This document shows positions 16,638 to 24,955 of a stretch of DNA of 64,000 nucleotides, in pieces. How positions within the stretch are numbered: the stretch's first letter is position 1; each line of letters begins with the position of its first letter. Source of the DNA: Flavonifractor porci (GTDB lineage: Bacteria; Bacillota; Clostridia; Oscillospirales; Oscillospiraceae); NCBI RefSeq assembly GCF_037572415.1, contig NZ_JBBHLB010000017.1, forward strand, positions 1 through 64,000. Direction: 5' to 3'. The notes beneath the pieces are model-generated. The model saw only the letters and a program-made list of their open reading frames with translations. It was not told where the DNA came from and did no database searches. The position numbers were made by a program, and so were the translations under genes.

Positions 16638-18296
16638 CTATCCCGCATAGTAGTCGCCATAGATGATCGCACCCAATCGGTCATAATCGAAATCCGCAGA
16701 AAGGATGGAGTCCGTTTGCTCCCCATTTTCGAAGATGTCCAGATGATCCCGGAAAGGCGCTTTCAGCCGAATCTCTAAATCCAGCTTACCATCCTCCTCG
16801 TGAACAAGGATCTTTTCCACCAGCATTTTCAGATGTGCCTCCGACATTTCGCCGTCTTGAAGAATATCGTCGATCAGTCTGATGTCTCGCTTTAGCTTGG
16901 CCTGGCGGCTGCGAAGCATTTCTGAGATGTTCTGCAGTTCTTCGATCTGCTTTTTGGCCTCCGCGATCTGCTCTTCACGCTTTGCGATCATTCGGTCATA
17001 ACGTTCCGCGTTGACCTTATCCCGGATGCGTTCCATCAAGATCACCTCCACTTCCTCCTCCAGCAGGAGAATGTGTTCTTGCAGTTTGCTTATTTTGGCA
17101 CTGGCCACGGAAGCTTTGGGTGTCCACTTTTCAATGAGCCACTCCAGCCTCGACCAGTTTTCCTGATACAGTTTCTTGGTCCGGAGAAGCTCCGCGCTGA
17201 TCAGGCGGTCCAGTGTTTCCTCATCCACCATGTGAGAGGAGCAATGCTCCTTGCCGTACCGATGGTAGGTATCACAGACATAGACCACCCGTTCGCCGTC
17301 CTTCAGTTTGATCCGCTTGCCGATGAAAGTCCGGCCGCAGTCCTGGCAGCGCAGCAGGCCTCCGTACCGGAGGATACCCTTGTTGGTACCGGCTCGGGTA
17401 TTTTTTGCCTTGCGCTCCACAAGAAGTGTCTGCGCCAGTTCCCATGTCTCACGGGTCACGATCACCGGCAGATAGTTTTCATGGCGGAACTGTTCCTCCG
17501 GGTCGGTGAAGCGGAAGGTCTTATTGATTTTATTGCGCTCGCTCTTGTGGCAGATCAGCGTGCCAATGTAGCTCTCATCCTTAAGGATTCGGCCAACCAT
17601 CGTCGCGTCCCACAGATATTTCTTGAGAATCCCATCCTGCGTATTGGGCAATCGCTTGTTTAACAGCTCCATCTGCATGAGCGCGGGCGTTTTTCTTCTC
17701 TGCTCGTTCAATGTACGGGCAATGGCTTTCATCCCGCTGCCGTCGGTATAGGCGGAGAAAATCATGCGGACAGTTTCGGCGGCTTCCTCAACAACAACGA
17801 CCTTCTTGGTGTTCTTGTCCTTAAAATATCCGAAGGGCGGAATGGTCACGATGCCCTCCTTTTGTTTCTGCCGGTAACCGGTCCGCACACGCCGGCTGCC
17901 ATCACGGGCGTAGAAGTCGTTGACCAGTCCCTTGAAGCCAATGATGAGATCACCGTTCTCGTTAAAGGTATCGATGTTTTCCGTCGCGGACAGGACCCGC
18001 ACATTGTGTTCACGGAGGTAGTCAATGAAGAGTGCGGTCTGTGTCCGGTGCCGGCCAAGGCGGGACAGATCTTTGACGATGATGGCTTCAATTTTCCCTG
18101 CCTCGACCACTTCATAGATTTTGTCGATACCCTCACGGTTGAAGTGCATGCCGCTGACATTGTCATCGAAGGATTCGCCAACCACTTGGTGGCCGTTGCT
18201 AATCGCAAAGTTATATATGATTTTTCTCTGGTTATTCAGAGAATTGAGTTCTTCATCCTCATCTCTGGACAAGCGGTAATAGAGCCAGACTTTCAT
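16638..18296 (-). CDS. Large serine recombinase (TnpX/integrase type)
   Basis: A 552-residue recombinase with an intact architecture. It has a serine catalytic domain (YYRLSRDEDEE, DLSRLGRHRTQT), a recombinase domain, a zinc ribbon (CQDCGRTF and CDTYHRYGKEHCSS), a long coiled coil (about 380-470) and a C-terminal tail. Such enzymes cut both strands at a central dinucleotide and catalyse integration and excision. It is the best candidate for the enzyme that acted at the TT core of the tRNA-Leu site. It lies about 7 kb from the nearer attachment site, not beside it as in many elements, because defence cargo lies between. Confidence 0.92.
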   Translation of the reverse strand: MKVWLYYRLSRDEDEELNSLNNQRKIIYNFAISNGHQVVGESFDDNVSGMHFNREGIDKIYEVVEAGKIEAIIVKDLSRLGRHRTQTALFIDYLREHNVRVLSATENIDTFNENGDLIIGFKGLVNDFYARDGSRRVRTGYRQKQKEGIVTIPPFGYFKDKNTKKVVVVEEAAETVRMIFSAYTDGSGMKAIARTLNEQRRKTPALMQMELLNKRLPNTQDGILKKYLWDATMVGRILKDESYIGTLICHKSERNKINKTFRFTDPEEQFRHENYLPVIVTRETWELAQTLLVERKAKNTRAGTNKGILRYGGLLRCQDCGRTFIGKRIKLKDGERVVYVCDTYHRYGKEHCSSHMVDEETLDRLISAELLRTKKLYQENWSRLEWLIEKWTPKASVASAKISKLQEHILLLEEEVEVILMERIRDKVNAERYDRMIAKREEQIAEAKKQIEELQNISEMLRSRQAKLKRDIRLIDDILQDGEMSEAHLKMLVEKILVHEEDGKLDLEIRLKAPFRDHLDIFENGEQTDSILSADFDYDRLGAIIYGDYYAG

Positions 18297-18377
18297 AATC
18301 GTTCCTTTCCGCTATGGTGTGCCGATTATTCACGACACACCATAGCACACAAGTTTTTGAATAGCTATCAAAACCAA

Positions 18378-18554
18378 TCAGGCCACTTCATTTTCTACCT
18401 TACCAACAGAATCAGCAGGCTGATTTGTGTACGGATCATCCACAGATAGATAGTCGTGGATCATCATTTTCAAGAAGTGATCGAACTGGGCATCTGTCCC
18501 CACATAGGAATACATGACACTTTTGATGTTGGATTCTTTTTTCTTTCTACCCAT
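18378..18554 (-). CDS. Small protein upstream of the recombinases
   Basis: A 58-residue protein (starting MGRKKKESN), with a clear GGGGAAAGG ribosome site before the ATG at 18554. The N-terminus is basic; the middle (DAQFDHFLKMMIHDYL) could be one helix. It sits between the relaxase and the first recombinase gene, where many related elements carry a short accessory protein. I do not recognise the family. It might help recombination direction or regulation, but nothing in the sequence shows this. Confidence 0.6.
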   Translation of the reverse strand: MGRKKKESNIKSVMYSYVGTDAQFDHFLKMMIHDYLSVDDPYTNQPADSVGKVENEVA

Positions 18555-18603
18555 AGCGTTCCTTTCCCCCGAAACCAGTTCGGGCAACAAAAATAGCAGA
18601 CCG

Positions 18604-19959
18604 TCACATGGTCTGCTGCCAGATTTGCTCTTCTTCGTGATCGTCCTCGGCATGGCCTTGGGCGATTTTCTTTTGCTGCTTCTTACGGAGCGTCTTCCTG
18701 TCTGTGTGGGGATGCATGGTGGTGCTGTCCATCACGGGAGCAGCAGACTGAGACTGCTCCAGACGGTATCCAAGCCCCACCACAGCAGAAGCAACGCCGC
18801 CGCTCCCATCAGCAGGACTGTCCATGTGGGAGCATCCAGGTGCGGCAGTCGCAGTCTGGGCAGTCTGATGCTGGGCAGAGAAAAACGCTTCTCGTTCCGC
18901 TTCCCAGCCTGTTCGCTCATCTGCTCCAGGTGCTTCACCGCTTTCAGAAGCTCGTCCATCTGCGTCCGAGTCGGGAGCTGCGCCAGCAGTTCGCTGATCC
19001 TCTTCAGATAGCCAATCTGTCTCTCGGTGTGGTACCCCAGCGTGTAGAGGTCGTTCTGCAAATCCTCCCACTCCGCTCTCGTGGGATGCACTTCGGGAGG
19101 CGGCGTCTGCTCCTGCGCCAGAGGCTGCGGTGTGGCCTGTGCCATCTGCGCAGGTCGGTTCTTCTCCAACAGCTCGTCCATGGATAATTTCTGCTCTGAT
19201 CCTGAATTCATATTCCATCTTCTCCTTCAGATATTTGTCCCCGAACAGCAGGCGGTCACGGCACTGCCAGCCGCTGGGTGTGGTGTAGGTGATGTTCCGC
19301 CGGGAGGTTTCCCAGCGGACCTTGCAGCCCTCGCTCTCCATCAGTACAATGAATTCCTCACGGGTGGAGGCGTGGCGCATACAGTCGTTGATGAGATTCA
19401 TGAGCTGCAGCTTCTTGCTCTGGCCATGGGCCGCGGTGTGATACTCACCGACTGTCATGGTCTTGGTTTTCTGCTTCCTGTCTTTAGGCTTGAACACAGG
19501 GAGAGAAAACTCCATGCAGACCTGATCGTTGCGCTGCCGCAGTTCCTGGAGCTGTTCCTTTGCGATGTGCAGTTTCTTTCCGGTATCGAAGTTGACCGAG
19601 TTGATGAGGAAGTGCGAATGGATGTGTTCCCGATCTGTGTGGGTGCAGACCAGAACTTCATATCCCTCATAGTACTCAGCCAGCTTCAGCGCCGCTGCGT
19701 GAACGGTGACTGGGTCGACCGCTTCGCCTTTCGGGAAGCTCTGCACCATGTGGTAGAACAGTACGCCATCGGTCTTGTGATGCAATCGTTTGGTGGTCAT
19801 GAAGTCTGCGTAGACAGATTCCAGCTGGCAGTTGATACCTGTAATCAACTTCCGCCCATCGAACTCAGTTTTCTTATCCTGCATGGTGTACCGCATCACG
19901 GCTCCCATGCACCCGGTGGTCTGGCCCCGCTTATAATTGGTGAAGCTGATGATCGCCAT
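18604..19959 (-). CDS. MOB-type relaxase
   Basis: A 451-residue relaxase/mobilization nuclease that nicks the transfer origin and leads the strand into the recipient. The metal-binding histidine cluster is HTDREHIHSHFLIN (about residues 106-119), and the N-terminus has a candidate tyrosine in RYTMQDKK. The last 210 residues are rich in Ala, Gly, Glu and Ser, look disordered, and overlap a second gene in another frame (18732-19211). It begins 3 bases after the MobC gene. No type IV secretion genes are present, so transfer would need a helper conjugation system. Confidence 0.88.
   Translation of the reverse strand: MAIISFTNYKRGQTTGCMGAVMRYTMQDKKTEFDGRKLITGINCQLESVYADFMTTKRLHHKTDGVLFYHMVQSFPKGEAVDPVTVHAAALKLAEYYEGYEVLVCTHTDREHIHSHFLINSVNFDTGKKLHIAKEQLQELRQRNDQVCMEFSLPVFKPKDRKQKTKTMTVGEYHTAAHGQSKKLQLMNLINDCMRHASTREEFIVLMESEGCKVRWETSRRNITYTTPSGWQCRDRLLFGDKYLKEKMEYEFRIRAEIIHGRAVGEEPTCADGTGHTAASGAGADAASRSASHESGVGGFAERPLHAGVPHRETDWLSEEDQRTAGAAPDSDADGRASESGEAPGADERTGWEAEREAFFSAQHQTAQTATAAPGCSHMDSPADGSGGVASAVVGLGYRLEQSQSAAPVMDSTTMHPHTDRKTLRKKQQKKIAQGHAEDDHEEEQIWQQTM
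18732..19211 (-). CDS. Membrane-anchored coiled-coil protein overlapping relaxase
   Basis: A 159-residue protein in a different frame inside the relaxase 3' end. It has AAGGAGAAG about 6-8 bases before its ATG, a Pro/Gln-rich segment, a probable coiled coil (about 60-105) and one C-terminal membrane segment (WTVLLMGAAALLLLWWGL). These features are more protein-like than the low-complexity relaxase tail read from the same DNA, so I believe both frames are used, or that the relaxase tail is a by-product of this gene. A tail-anchored protein next to a relaxase could link the relaxosome to the membrane; this is inference. Confidence 0.65.
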   Translation of the reverse strand: MNSGSEQKLSMDELLEKNRPAQMAQATPQPLAQEQTPPPEVHPTRAEWEDLQNDLYTLGYHTERQIGYLKRISELLAQLPTRTQMDELLKAVKHLEQMSEQAGKRNEKRFSLPSIRLPRLRLPHLDAPTWTVLLMGAAALLLLWWGLDTVWSSLSLLLP

Positions 19960-19962
19960 TTC

Positions 19963-20274
19963 TCACCACCGCTTTCGTTCAAGGATCAACCGGACAGCAG
20001 CACAGAGTTCAAAGAACGCCTGGCGCACACCGTCCAGATTGATCACCGTGACGCGCCCCATGTGCGCCAGGGTGACAAGCTGATTCAGATTTCTGCCGAT
20101 GGACTTCAGCTCCTTGAGCACTTCTTTCAGTCCATCGACGACCACCACCTGCTTTCCCAGACAGCAGGCCGTCACATAATCGCTCATGGACATCCCGGAG
20201 CGTTTCGCCAATTCCTTGATAGCCTCCCGGTCTTCGGATGCCATCCGGGTACTGAACTTGATATCTTTTTTCAT
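19963..20274 (-). CDS. MobC-like relaxosome accessory protein
   Basis: A 103-residue DNA-binding protein of the plasmid mobilization MobC type. The N-terminus resembles a ribbon-helix-helix (KKDIKFSTRMASEDREAIKE then SGMSMSDYVTACCLG), and the C-terminal half (LKSIGRNLNQLVTLAHMG) matches the usual MobC helix. The start at 20274 follows GGAGG at the right distance; the longer open frame upstream lies in the GC-rich non-coding stretch. It precedes the relaxase by 3 bases and probably helps it open the transfer origin. Confidence 0.8.
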   Translation of the reverse strand: MKKDIKFSTRMASEDREAIKELAKRSGMSMSDYVTACCLGKQVVVVDGLKEVLKELKSIGRNLNQLVTLAHMGRVTVINLDGVRQAFFELCAAVRLILERKRW

Positions 20275-20529
20275 GTCGTTTCCTCCAGCCTTTCGTAAAA
20301 ATGGGGTGTGGGGCAGCGCCCCGCAAACAAGCGGAAGGCGGGCGACGGCTGTGCCGTTGACCAGACAAACGCGATGCTGGCCGTCGTCCAAGCGGACGAC
20401 GAATCCCTCGCTTCGCCGCCAGCGGCGAAGCTCGCTCTCTCTGTCGCTTGTCCTCCTCCCGCCGAACACCCGCACTCCTCCTTCGGCCACAAACGGCCCA
20501 ACACGGCGTTTCTTTTGCCTTGCGGGAGT
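20275..20529. other. GC-rich gap between rep and mob genes; candidate oriT
   Basis: No believable gene is seen, although several frames stay open because of GC content. The stretch holds several short inverted repeats, among them CGTCGTCC/GGACGACG (about 20388-20407) and a GGGGC/GCCCC hairpin near 20310. A gap just upstream of mobC and relaxase is where a transfer origin would be expected. No nick site can be named. Confidence 0.4.
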
Positions 20530-21600
20530 TTACTCGCTGCCCCCGGAAACCGCCCGCAAATCGCCGCACAGCGCTCCGGCAGGGTCAACAGGGTCGACCG
20601 CCGGGACACCCTTGGTATCGTCACTTTCGGCACGCTGCAGCTCAATGAGCCGCCTTCCGTTGCTGCGGCGCACCCCAGCGGAAATGCCGATTTTCCTTAG
20701 TGCGTCAAGGTTTTGCAGGATCTGTCTGGACACTTTCTTGGGCGAGATACGCTCCACGCCTACAGGGTCGATTCGTTCAGACAGCTCTGTGGGAGTGCCG
20801 ATAAATTCGGTTCGGTCACGCATCAGTTCAGAGAGGAGATAAACGATGCGGTCGCCCAGCAGCTCCGGCCGTGTCCGGCTGTCCGATACCAACTCCCACA
20901 CATTTTCACCGTTGCGCTCCAGCGTCAGCTCCCGGTATTCAATGTCACGGCCAATACAAGAGAGCTTCGCTCTGCCGCTGCCCCGCCGTTCTTCCACCAG
21001 GGTGAAGCTGGAATCCACCGCACCGCTGATAGCAGTCGTACCAGAGATGCGATTGAACACATCGTCAGCGGTTTCCTTGCGCAGATGATGGATCAGCAGG
21101 ATGGCGGTGCCGTGGGTATCTGCGATCCGTTTTAACACAGACAGATCCCGGTAGTCGTTTGCGTAGGTTGCGTCGCGAGCCGGACGAACCATCTGCAGCG
21201 TGTCGATGATAACCAGTACCGTATCCGGGTGGGCAGTGAGGAATGTTTCCACCTGCTCCTCCAACCCCTGTCCAATGAGGGCGCACTCCGTGCAGAAGTG
21301 GACGCTGCTTGGTGCCTCCTCGGTGATCTCGAAGAGCCGGTTCTGGATGCGGAGGACGGAATCCTCCAAGCAGAGATAGAGGGTAGTGCCTTGCTTCACG
21401 GACATCCCCCAGACAGGTTCGCCCTTGGCCACCATGACGGACAGCCACAGAGCCAGCCAGGACTTTCCCACCTTGGGAGAGCCGGCAAGGATGTGCAGCC
21501 CCTGAGACAGCAGCGTGTCCACCACGAAGTTGAGTGGTGTCAGCGGCAGGCTCATCAGGCTCTCACCGTCGACGGTTTGCAGTCGTTTTGTTTTACTCAT
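20530..21600 (-). CDS. RepA-like AAA ATPase/helicase
   Basis: A 356-residue RecA-fold ATPase of the plasmid RepA/AAA_25 group, likely a hexameric replicative helicase for the excised element. Walker A is LAGSPKVGKSWLAL near residue 40, Walker B is LVIIDTLQM, and the motif ILLIHHLRK follows. The C-terminal part (TPTELSERI and following) looks like a winged helix. The ATG at 21600 is preferred because AAGGGG lies 9 bases upstream; an ATG three codons earlier has no spacing. It is divergently oriented from the DUF6076 gene. It implies that the element can copy itself during mobilization. Confidence 0.82.
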   Translation of the reverse strand: MSKTKRLQTVDGESLMSLPLTPLNFVVDTLLSQGLHILAGSPKVGKSWLALWLSVMVAKGEPVWGMSVKQGTTLYLCLEDSVLRIQNRLFEITEEAPSSVHFCTECALIGQGLEEQVETFLTAHPDTVLVIIDTLQMVRPARDATYANDYRDLSVLKRIADTHGTAILLIHHLRKETADDVFNRISGTTAISGAVDSSFTLVEERRGSGRAKLSCIGRDIEYRELTLERNGENVWELVSDSRTRPELLGDRIVYLLSELMRDRTEFIGTPTELSERIDPVGVERISPKKVSRQILQNLDALRKIGISAGVRRSNGRRLIELQRAESDDTKGVPAVDPVDPAGALCGDLRAVSGGSE

Positions 21601-21750
21601 CAGGATCATCCCCTTGTAAAAAAGATAAGGACAGAGACCACGCGGCCTCCGTGGCTCTTGTCCTTTCACTTGATTATTGGGGGGATTTTGATAAAATGAG
21701 AATATCGCAAGACAGGCAGAAAACGGATATAGGACAGAGGAGGTGGCCCT

Positions 21751-22875
21751 ATGCCATTGGGAATCAGGCAAAACAACAATCTCCTGCATCTGACAATGGA
21801 TGTCTGGCAGGATCAGATCTTTTTTAACGAGACCGTCTACCCGGCCGGCCACTTTGCCTCCGAACTGTTGAATGTTCCCGAGGAGACCATACGGGAACTG
21901 GTCGCCCACGGCGGTGCCATCAGCCATCATGTGGAGGCCCTGGCCAAGGCTGGGCGGGGTGAATTTATCAACCTGCTGGACGGGACCCACACCTCTCTGG
22001 AGAAGCTGTTGGACGCCCTGTGGCACTGTCCGCCGTACAGCCTGATGGACAAAGGGCAGGAGTTACACACTTTGGAGGTGCTGTTTTCCCCGGCGTCCCA
22101 CAACGACCTGCTGAAGCCGGCTTCGCCTGCTCGGGAATTTTTCTTCCGCTATCTGGTGGCTGCCTTCAGCATCCCCCTGGGCATCCAGCACTTCGCCGTG
22201 GCGGCACGATATTTTGAGGAGGGCTATCTGCGACGGCTGAAGAAACGGACAGAGACCTTCTTTGCCATGGCCGCCCACGACTGCTTCAACAGCGAATGGT
22301 TCTGGAATATGATGCGTGATTTGCCGGTACCGGATGTTGAGCCATTCACCATCACACCGAACCTGAGATCCTCCTATGTCTTTGCCCGACACCCAAAACA
22401 GGAAAAGGAAACCGTATTTGTGAACCGGTACTTCTTTGACCATGCCATCAGCTTCTACATCTTTGACCTGATGAACGGACTGCAGCACGGCCATGCGCCC
22501 AGCCGGTGCTGTGGCTGTGGAACATACTTTCTCACCACCAACGGCCATATGCCGAAATACTGCGATGGCATTGCTCCCCAGGACCCCCGCATGACCTGCC
22601 GGCAGTACGGCGCCATGATGCGGCAGAAGGAGCAAAACAAGCAGCACCCGGTCTACCGCCTGTTCACCACCCGCACCAACACCATCCGCAAGCATCACCA
22701 GAGAGGAAAGATCTCCGACGAGCTGCGCAATGAAGCGCTGTATGTAGCGGAGAACCTTCGGGACAAGGCGCTCATGGATAACGACTATGCCGCCAACGGC
22801 TATGCCTGCGATATGGAGCAGGAATCGATCTACGCCCAGGCGAGAGCGCGCCTTGCCCGGGAGGACCGGCCATGA
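21751..22875 (+). CDS. DUF6076-type protein
   Basis: A 374-residue protein I recognise as DUF6076-like, a family of unknown function common on Clostridia mobile elements. Its marked feature is a Cys cluster, RCCGCGTYFLTTNGHMPKYC, near residues 250-270 with a later Cys, which looks like a zinc knuckle. The basic C-terminus (TRTNTIRKHHQRGK) could touch nucleic acid. The gene ends overlapping the start of the sigma-like gene by four bases, so the two are coupled. A GAGGAGG site lies just upstream of its ATG. Confidence 0.75.
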   Translation: MPLGIRQNNNLLHLTMDVWQDQIFFNETVYPAGHFASELLNVPEETIRELVAHGGAISHHVEALAKAGRGEFINLLDGTHTSLEKLLDALWHCPPYSLMDKGQELHTLEVLFSPASHNDLLKPASPAREFFFRYLVAAFSIPLGIQHFAVAARYFEEGYLRRLKKRTETFFAMAAHDCFNSEWFWNMMRDLPVPDVEPFTITPNLRSSYVFARHPKQEKETVFVNRYFFDHAISFYIFDLMNGLQHGHAPSRCCGCGTYFLTTNGHMPKYCDGIAPQDPRMTCRQYGAMMRQKEQNKQHPVYRLFTTRTNTIRKHHQRGKISDELRNEALYVAENLRDKALMDNDYAANGYACDMEQESIYAQARARLAREDRP

Positions 22876-23837
22876 GCATGTATTGCTGTGATGATCTCTG
22901 CCTGAGTAACGAGGAGCTTGCACTGCGGATACAGGACGGCGATCCGCAGGCCGCTCCGCTCCTGCTTTCCCAGAATGAGGGATATCTGACCATGCTGGCC
23001 GCAAGCTACTGCGAGCAGTTTTCTCAGGAGTTTCTGGTGGACGACCTCAAGCAGGAGGGGGCGCTGGCACTGCTGGACGCAGCGACGCGGTTTGATCCCT
23101 CCTATGGAACAAAGCTGCTGACCTATGCGACCCCCGCCATTGAGACAGCCATGCGGGACTGCGCTGCCCAAGGCTCTTTTTCTCTGTCGCTCCCACTGGA
23201 CCGTTACCACCAGCTGCGCCAGGTAGCGTTTCTCTATGCTACACATGAGGGGGACACCGAAACAGATCTTCTACCAGCCATTCAAGAGAAGCTGACGGTC
23301 TCTGCCAAAGTAGCCAAGCGTCTGTTGGAGGAACACCGCACCGTGTTTCAGATCGAGTCTCTGGGCGAGCGTGTCTTTGACCTTGGGTGTGGTGGTGACC
23401 CCGCCAGGGCCTATGACCGCTTCATGCGCCGGACGCTGCTCCTCCAGCGCATGGAGGAGGTTCTGAGCCCCAGAGAGCTGAATCTGGTGCGCTGTTATCT
23501 GGGGATCGGCCAGCCCAACGAGCAGGGCATGACCTTTCAGGAACTGGCCATCCGGCTCAACTACAACGGACCCAGTGGTGCGGAGAAAGCATATAAGGCT
23601 GCCATCCGGAAACTGAGAAAGCAGTTGAACGGCGGCACTTACGGCCAGTGGCTCTTCATCCAGAAAGCCATTCGCAAGGCCAGAGCGGAGGCAGAAGCTG
23701 ATTCCGGTTACTATGTGCCGCCGCAGACCACCTGGCTGGACGAAAAAGAACTGGCGGAGCGGTTTCTCTGTGAAGTTGTTTCTCTGATCCATGTCCATGA
23801 GATCTTCAGCGACGCATTGGAGCAGGACGCAGAATAA
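22872..23837 (+). CDS. Sigma-70-like factor on the mobile element
   Basis: A 321-residue protein with the outline of a sigma-70 family factor. Region 2 is EFLVDDLKQEGALALLDAATRFDP and then LLTYATPAIETAMRD. After a linker come a region-4-like segment, VLSPRELNLVRCYLGIG, and a helix-turn-helix, TFQELAIRLNYNGPSGAEKAYKAAIRKLRKQL. The central part departs from housekeeping sigma factors. It is translationally coupled to the DUF6076 gene. It may drive element genes, for example those for excision and mobilization, but its target promoters are unknown. Confidence 0.75.
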   Translation: MSMYCCDDLCLSNEELALRIQDGDPQAAPLLLSQNEGYLTMLAASYCEQFSQEFLVDDLKQEGALALLDAATRFDPSYGTKLLTYATPAIETAMRDCAAQGSFSLSLPLDRYHQLRQVAFLYATHEGDTETDLLPAIQEKLTVSAKVAKRLLEEHRTVFQIESLGERVFDLGCGGDPARAYDRFMRRTLLLQRMEEVLSPRELNLVRCYLGIGQPNEQGMTFQELAIRLNYNGPSGAEKAYKAAIRKLRKQLNGGTYGQWLFIQKAIRKARAEAEADSGYYVPPQTTWLDEKELAERFLCEVVSLIHVHEIFSDALEQDAE

Positions 23838-23882
23838 GCAGTGCGGCACCAGGCTTTGTCCTGATACCGCACTGCTTTTAAT

Positions 23883-24332
23883 TTATCCCATGCTTCCAAT
23901 TTTATTACCGTTCTCGTACATATCCTCGGCGTATTCCACATGGTTGGGGCCTTGACTTTCTATCCAGCCGAAGCCCGGCACATAGACCATGTTGTCCAGT
24001 GCCGGGGCAGGCTCTGGTTCTTGCTGTGGAGTGGCATTCTGTTCAGGTGGGACTGGTACTTCACTCGCTGGGGGCGTTTGAGCAGGCGATGGCTCCGGGA
24101 CAATGTCAGCTTCCTCGACCAGTTCCGGCAGTGTTGCTTTCGCCTTTTCTTCCTCTGGCGATATGACTTCTTCTATTTCTGGTATCTCCGGAACTTCGGG
24201 CTGTGTGGTGATTACAGCGGCTGGCGTGGGCAGTGCGGGTGTTTCCCCGGCTGGCTCTTCCTGCGGCCACACAGCAGCACACAGGGCCAGACAGGCGGCG
24301 AATGCTGCGGCAGTGATGATTCGTTTCTTCAT
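23883..24332 (-). CDS. Exported DUF6550-like protein
   Basis: A 149-residue protein with an N-terminal signal-like helix (MKKRIITAAAFAACLALCAA), a long Pro/Glu/Thr-rich disordered stretch (about 25-110), and a compact C-terminus VYVPGFGWIESQGPNHVEY and following. I recognise the ending as typical of DUF6550. A cysteine in the hydrophobic segment (LALCAAV) could be a lipid site but does not match a lipobox well. It overlaps the preceding gene by four bases. Its function is unknown; it is found with mobilizable elements. Confidence 0.7.
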   Translation of the reverse strand: MKKRIITAAAFAACLALCAAVWPQEEPAGETPALPTPAAVITTQPEVPEIPEIEEVISPEEEKAKATLPELVEEADIVPEPSPAQTPPASEVPVPPEQNATPQQEPEPAPALDNMVYVPGFGWIESQGPNHVEYAEDMYENGNKIGSMG

Positions 24333-24649
24333 GTTGCTTCCTCCCTTCCGGACATGGAAAGAGCGCCCGATCTCTTCGCTGTACGGCGAGAGACTGAGCG
24401 CTCTTTTTCATATTGATTCAGTTCCATGGAGAGCCGCCACGCCAGCTCAAATCCAGAGATAAAGCTGTCCATGGAGCGTTCTTCTGCCATCAGACTCTGG
24501 GCATCCATGATTCGCAGTACCAGCCGCCGTTCCGGTTTCTCCAGCACTTTGATCAGTGCCTGGTGGCATTCTTCCACTTCCTGCTTCTGCTCCGAAAACT
24601 CAGGCGGGGTGTAGAAACAGTCGTACAGGTCCTTGAGTCGTGTTTTCAT
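24329..24649 (-). CDS. DUF6809-like small protein
   Basis: A 106-residue soluble, helical protein that resembles the DUF6809 family (MKTRLKDLYDCFY, then a hydrophobic helix ending FELAWRLSMELNQYE). The ATG at 24649 follows AGGAGGTG. The next gene starts within its stop codon. Proteins of this kind occur in mobile elements of gut Firmicutes, and no function is known. Confidence 0.65.
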   Translation of the reverse strand: MKTRLKDLYDCFYTPPEFSEQKQEVEECHQALIKVLEKPERRLVLRIMDAQSLMAEERSMDSFISGFELAWRLSMELNQYEKERSVSRRTAKRSGALSMSGREEAT

Positions 24650-24955
24650 GCGTTGCACCTCCTGGTAGCAACACACCATACCACAGGACGAGGAAAATAG
24701 CTATACGGTATGTTTGAATAGATTTATTATGGGTTGTACATTTTTACAGTCCGTTTTTTAGCACATATTTTGATGCATAATTATTATGTTTAACATTAGA
24801 CTGCATTTTGTCACCGTAGATTGCAGCGCAGGTGGTGGTAAAAGCGCATATTTCGTGATACAATAATTTAATTCACACTGACGAGACATCGACTGACGGA
24901 AATCTCTAAAATTTTCAATATAAAAGGCACAGCAACATGTAGAGGGGGTTGCACT
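24650..24955. other. AT-rich gap before the helicase gene
   Basis: This stretch marks a shift from the GC-richer mobilization core to the AT-rich defence gene. It probably holds divergent promoters (a TTGTACA-like sequence and A/T-rich tracts around 24710-24790), but no clear pair of boxes stands out. No gene, tRNA or terminator was found. Confidence 0.5.

Noticed and set aside
20271..20700. Several overlapping open frames around the rep-mob gap
   Set aside because: All are Arg/Pro/Ala-rich, lack ribosome sites and compete with one another; only the RepA-like and MobC frames have support.
15332..24700. The GC-rich core as a separate transposon nested inside an older AT-rich island
   Set aside because: Base composition supports it, but I could not find matching ends or a target duplication around 15.33 kb and 24.7 kb, so it is not listed as a separate element.
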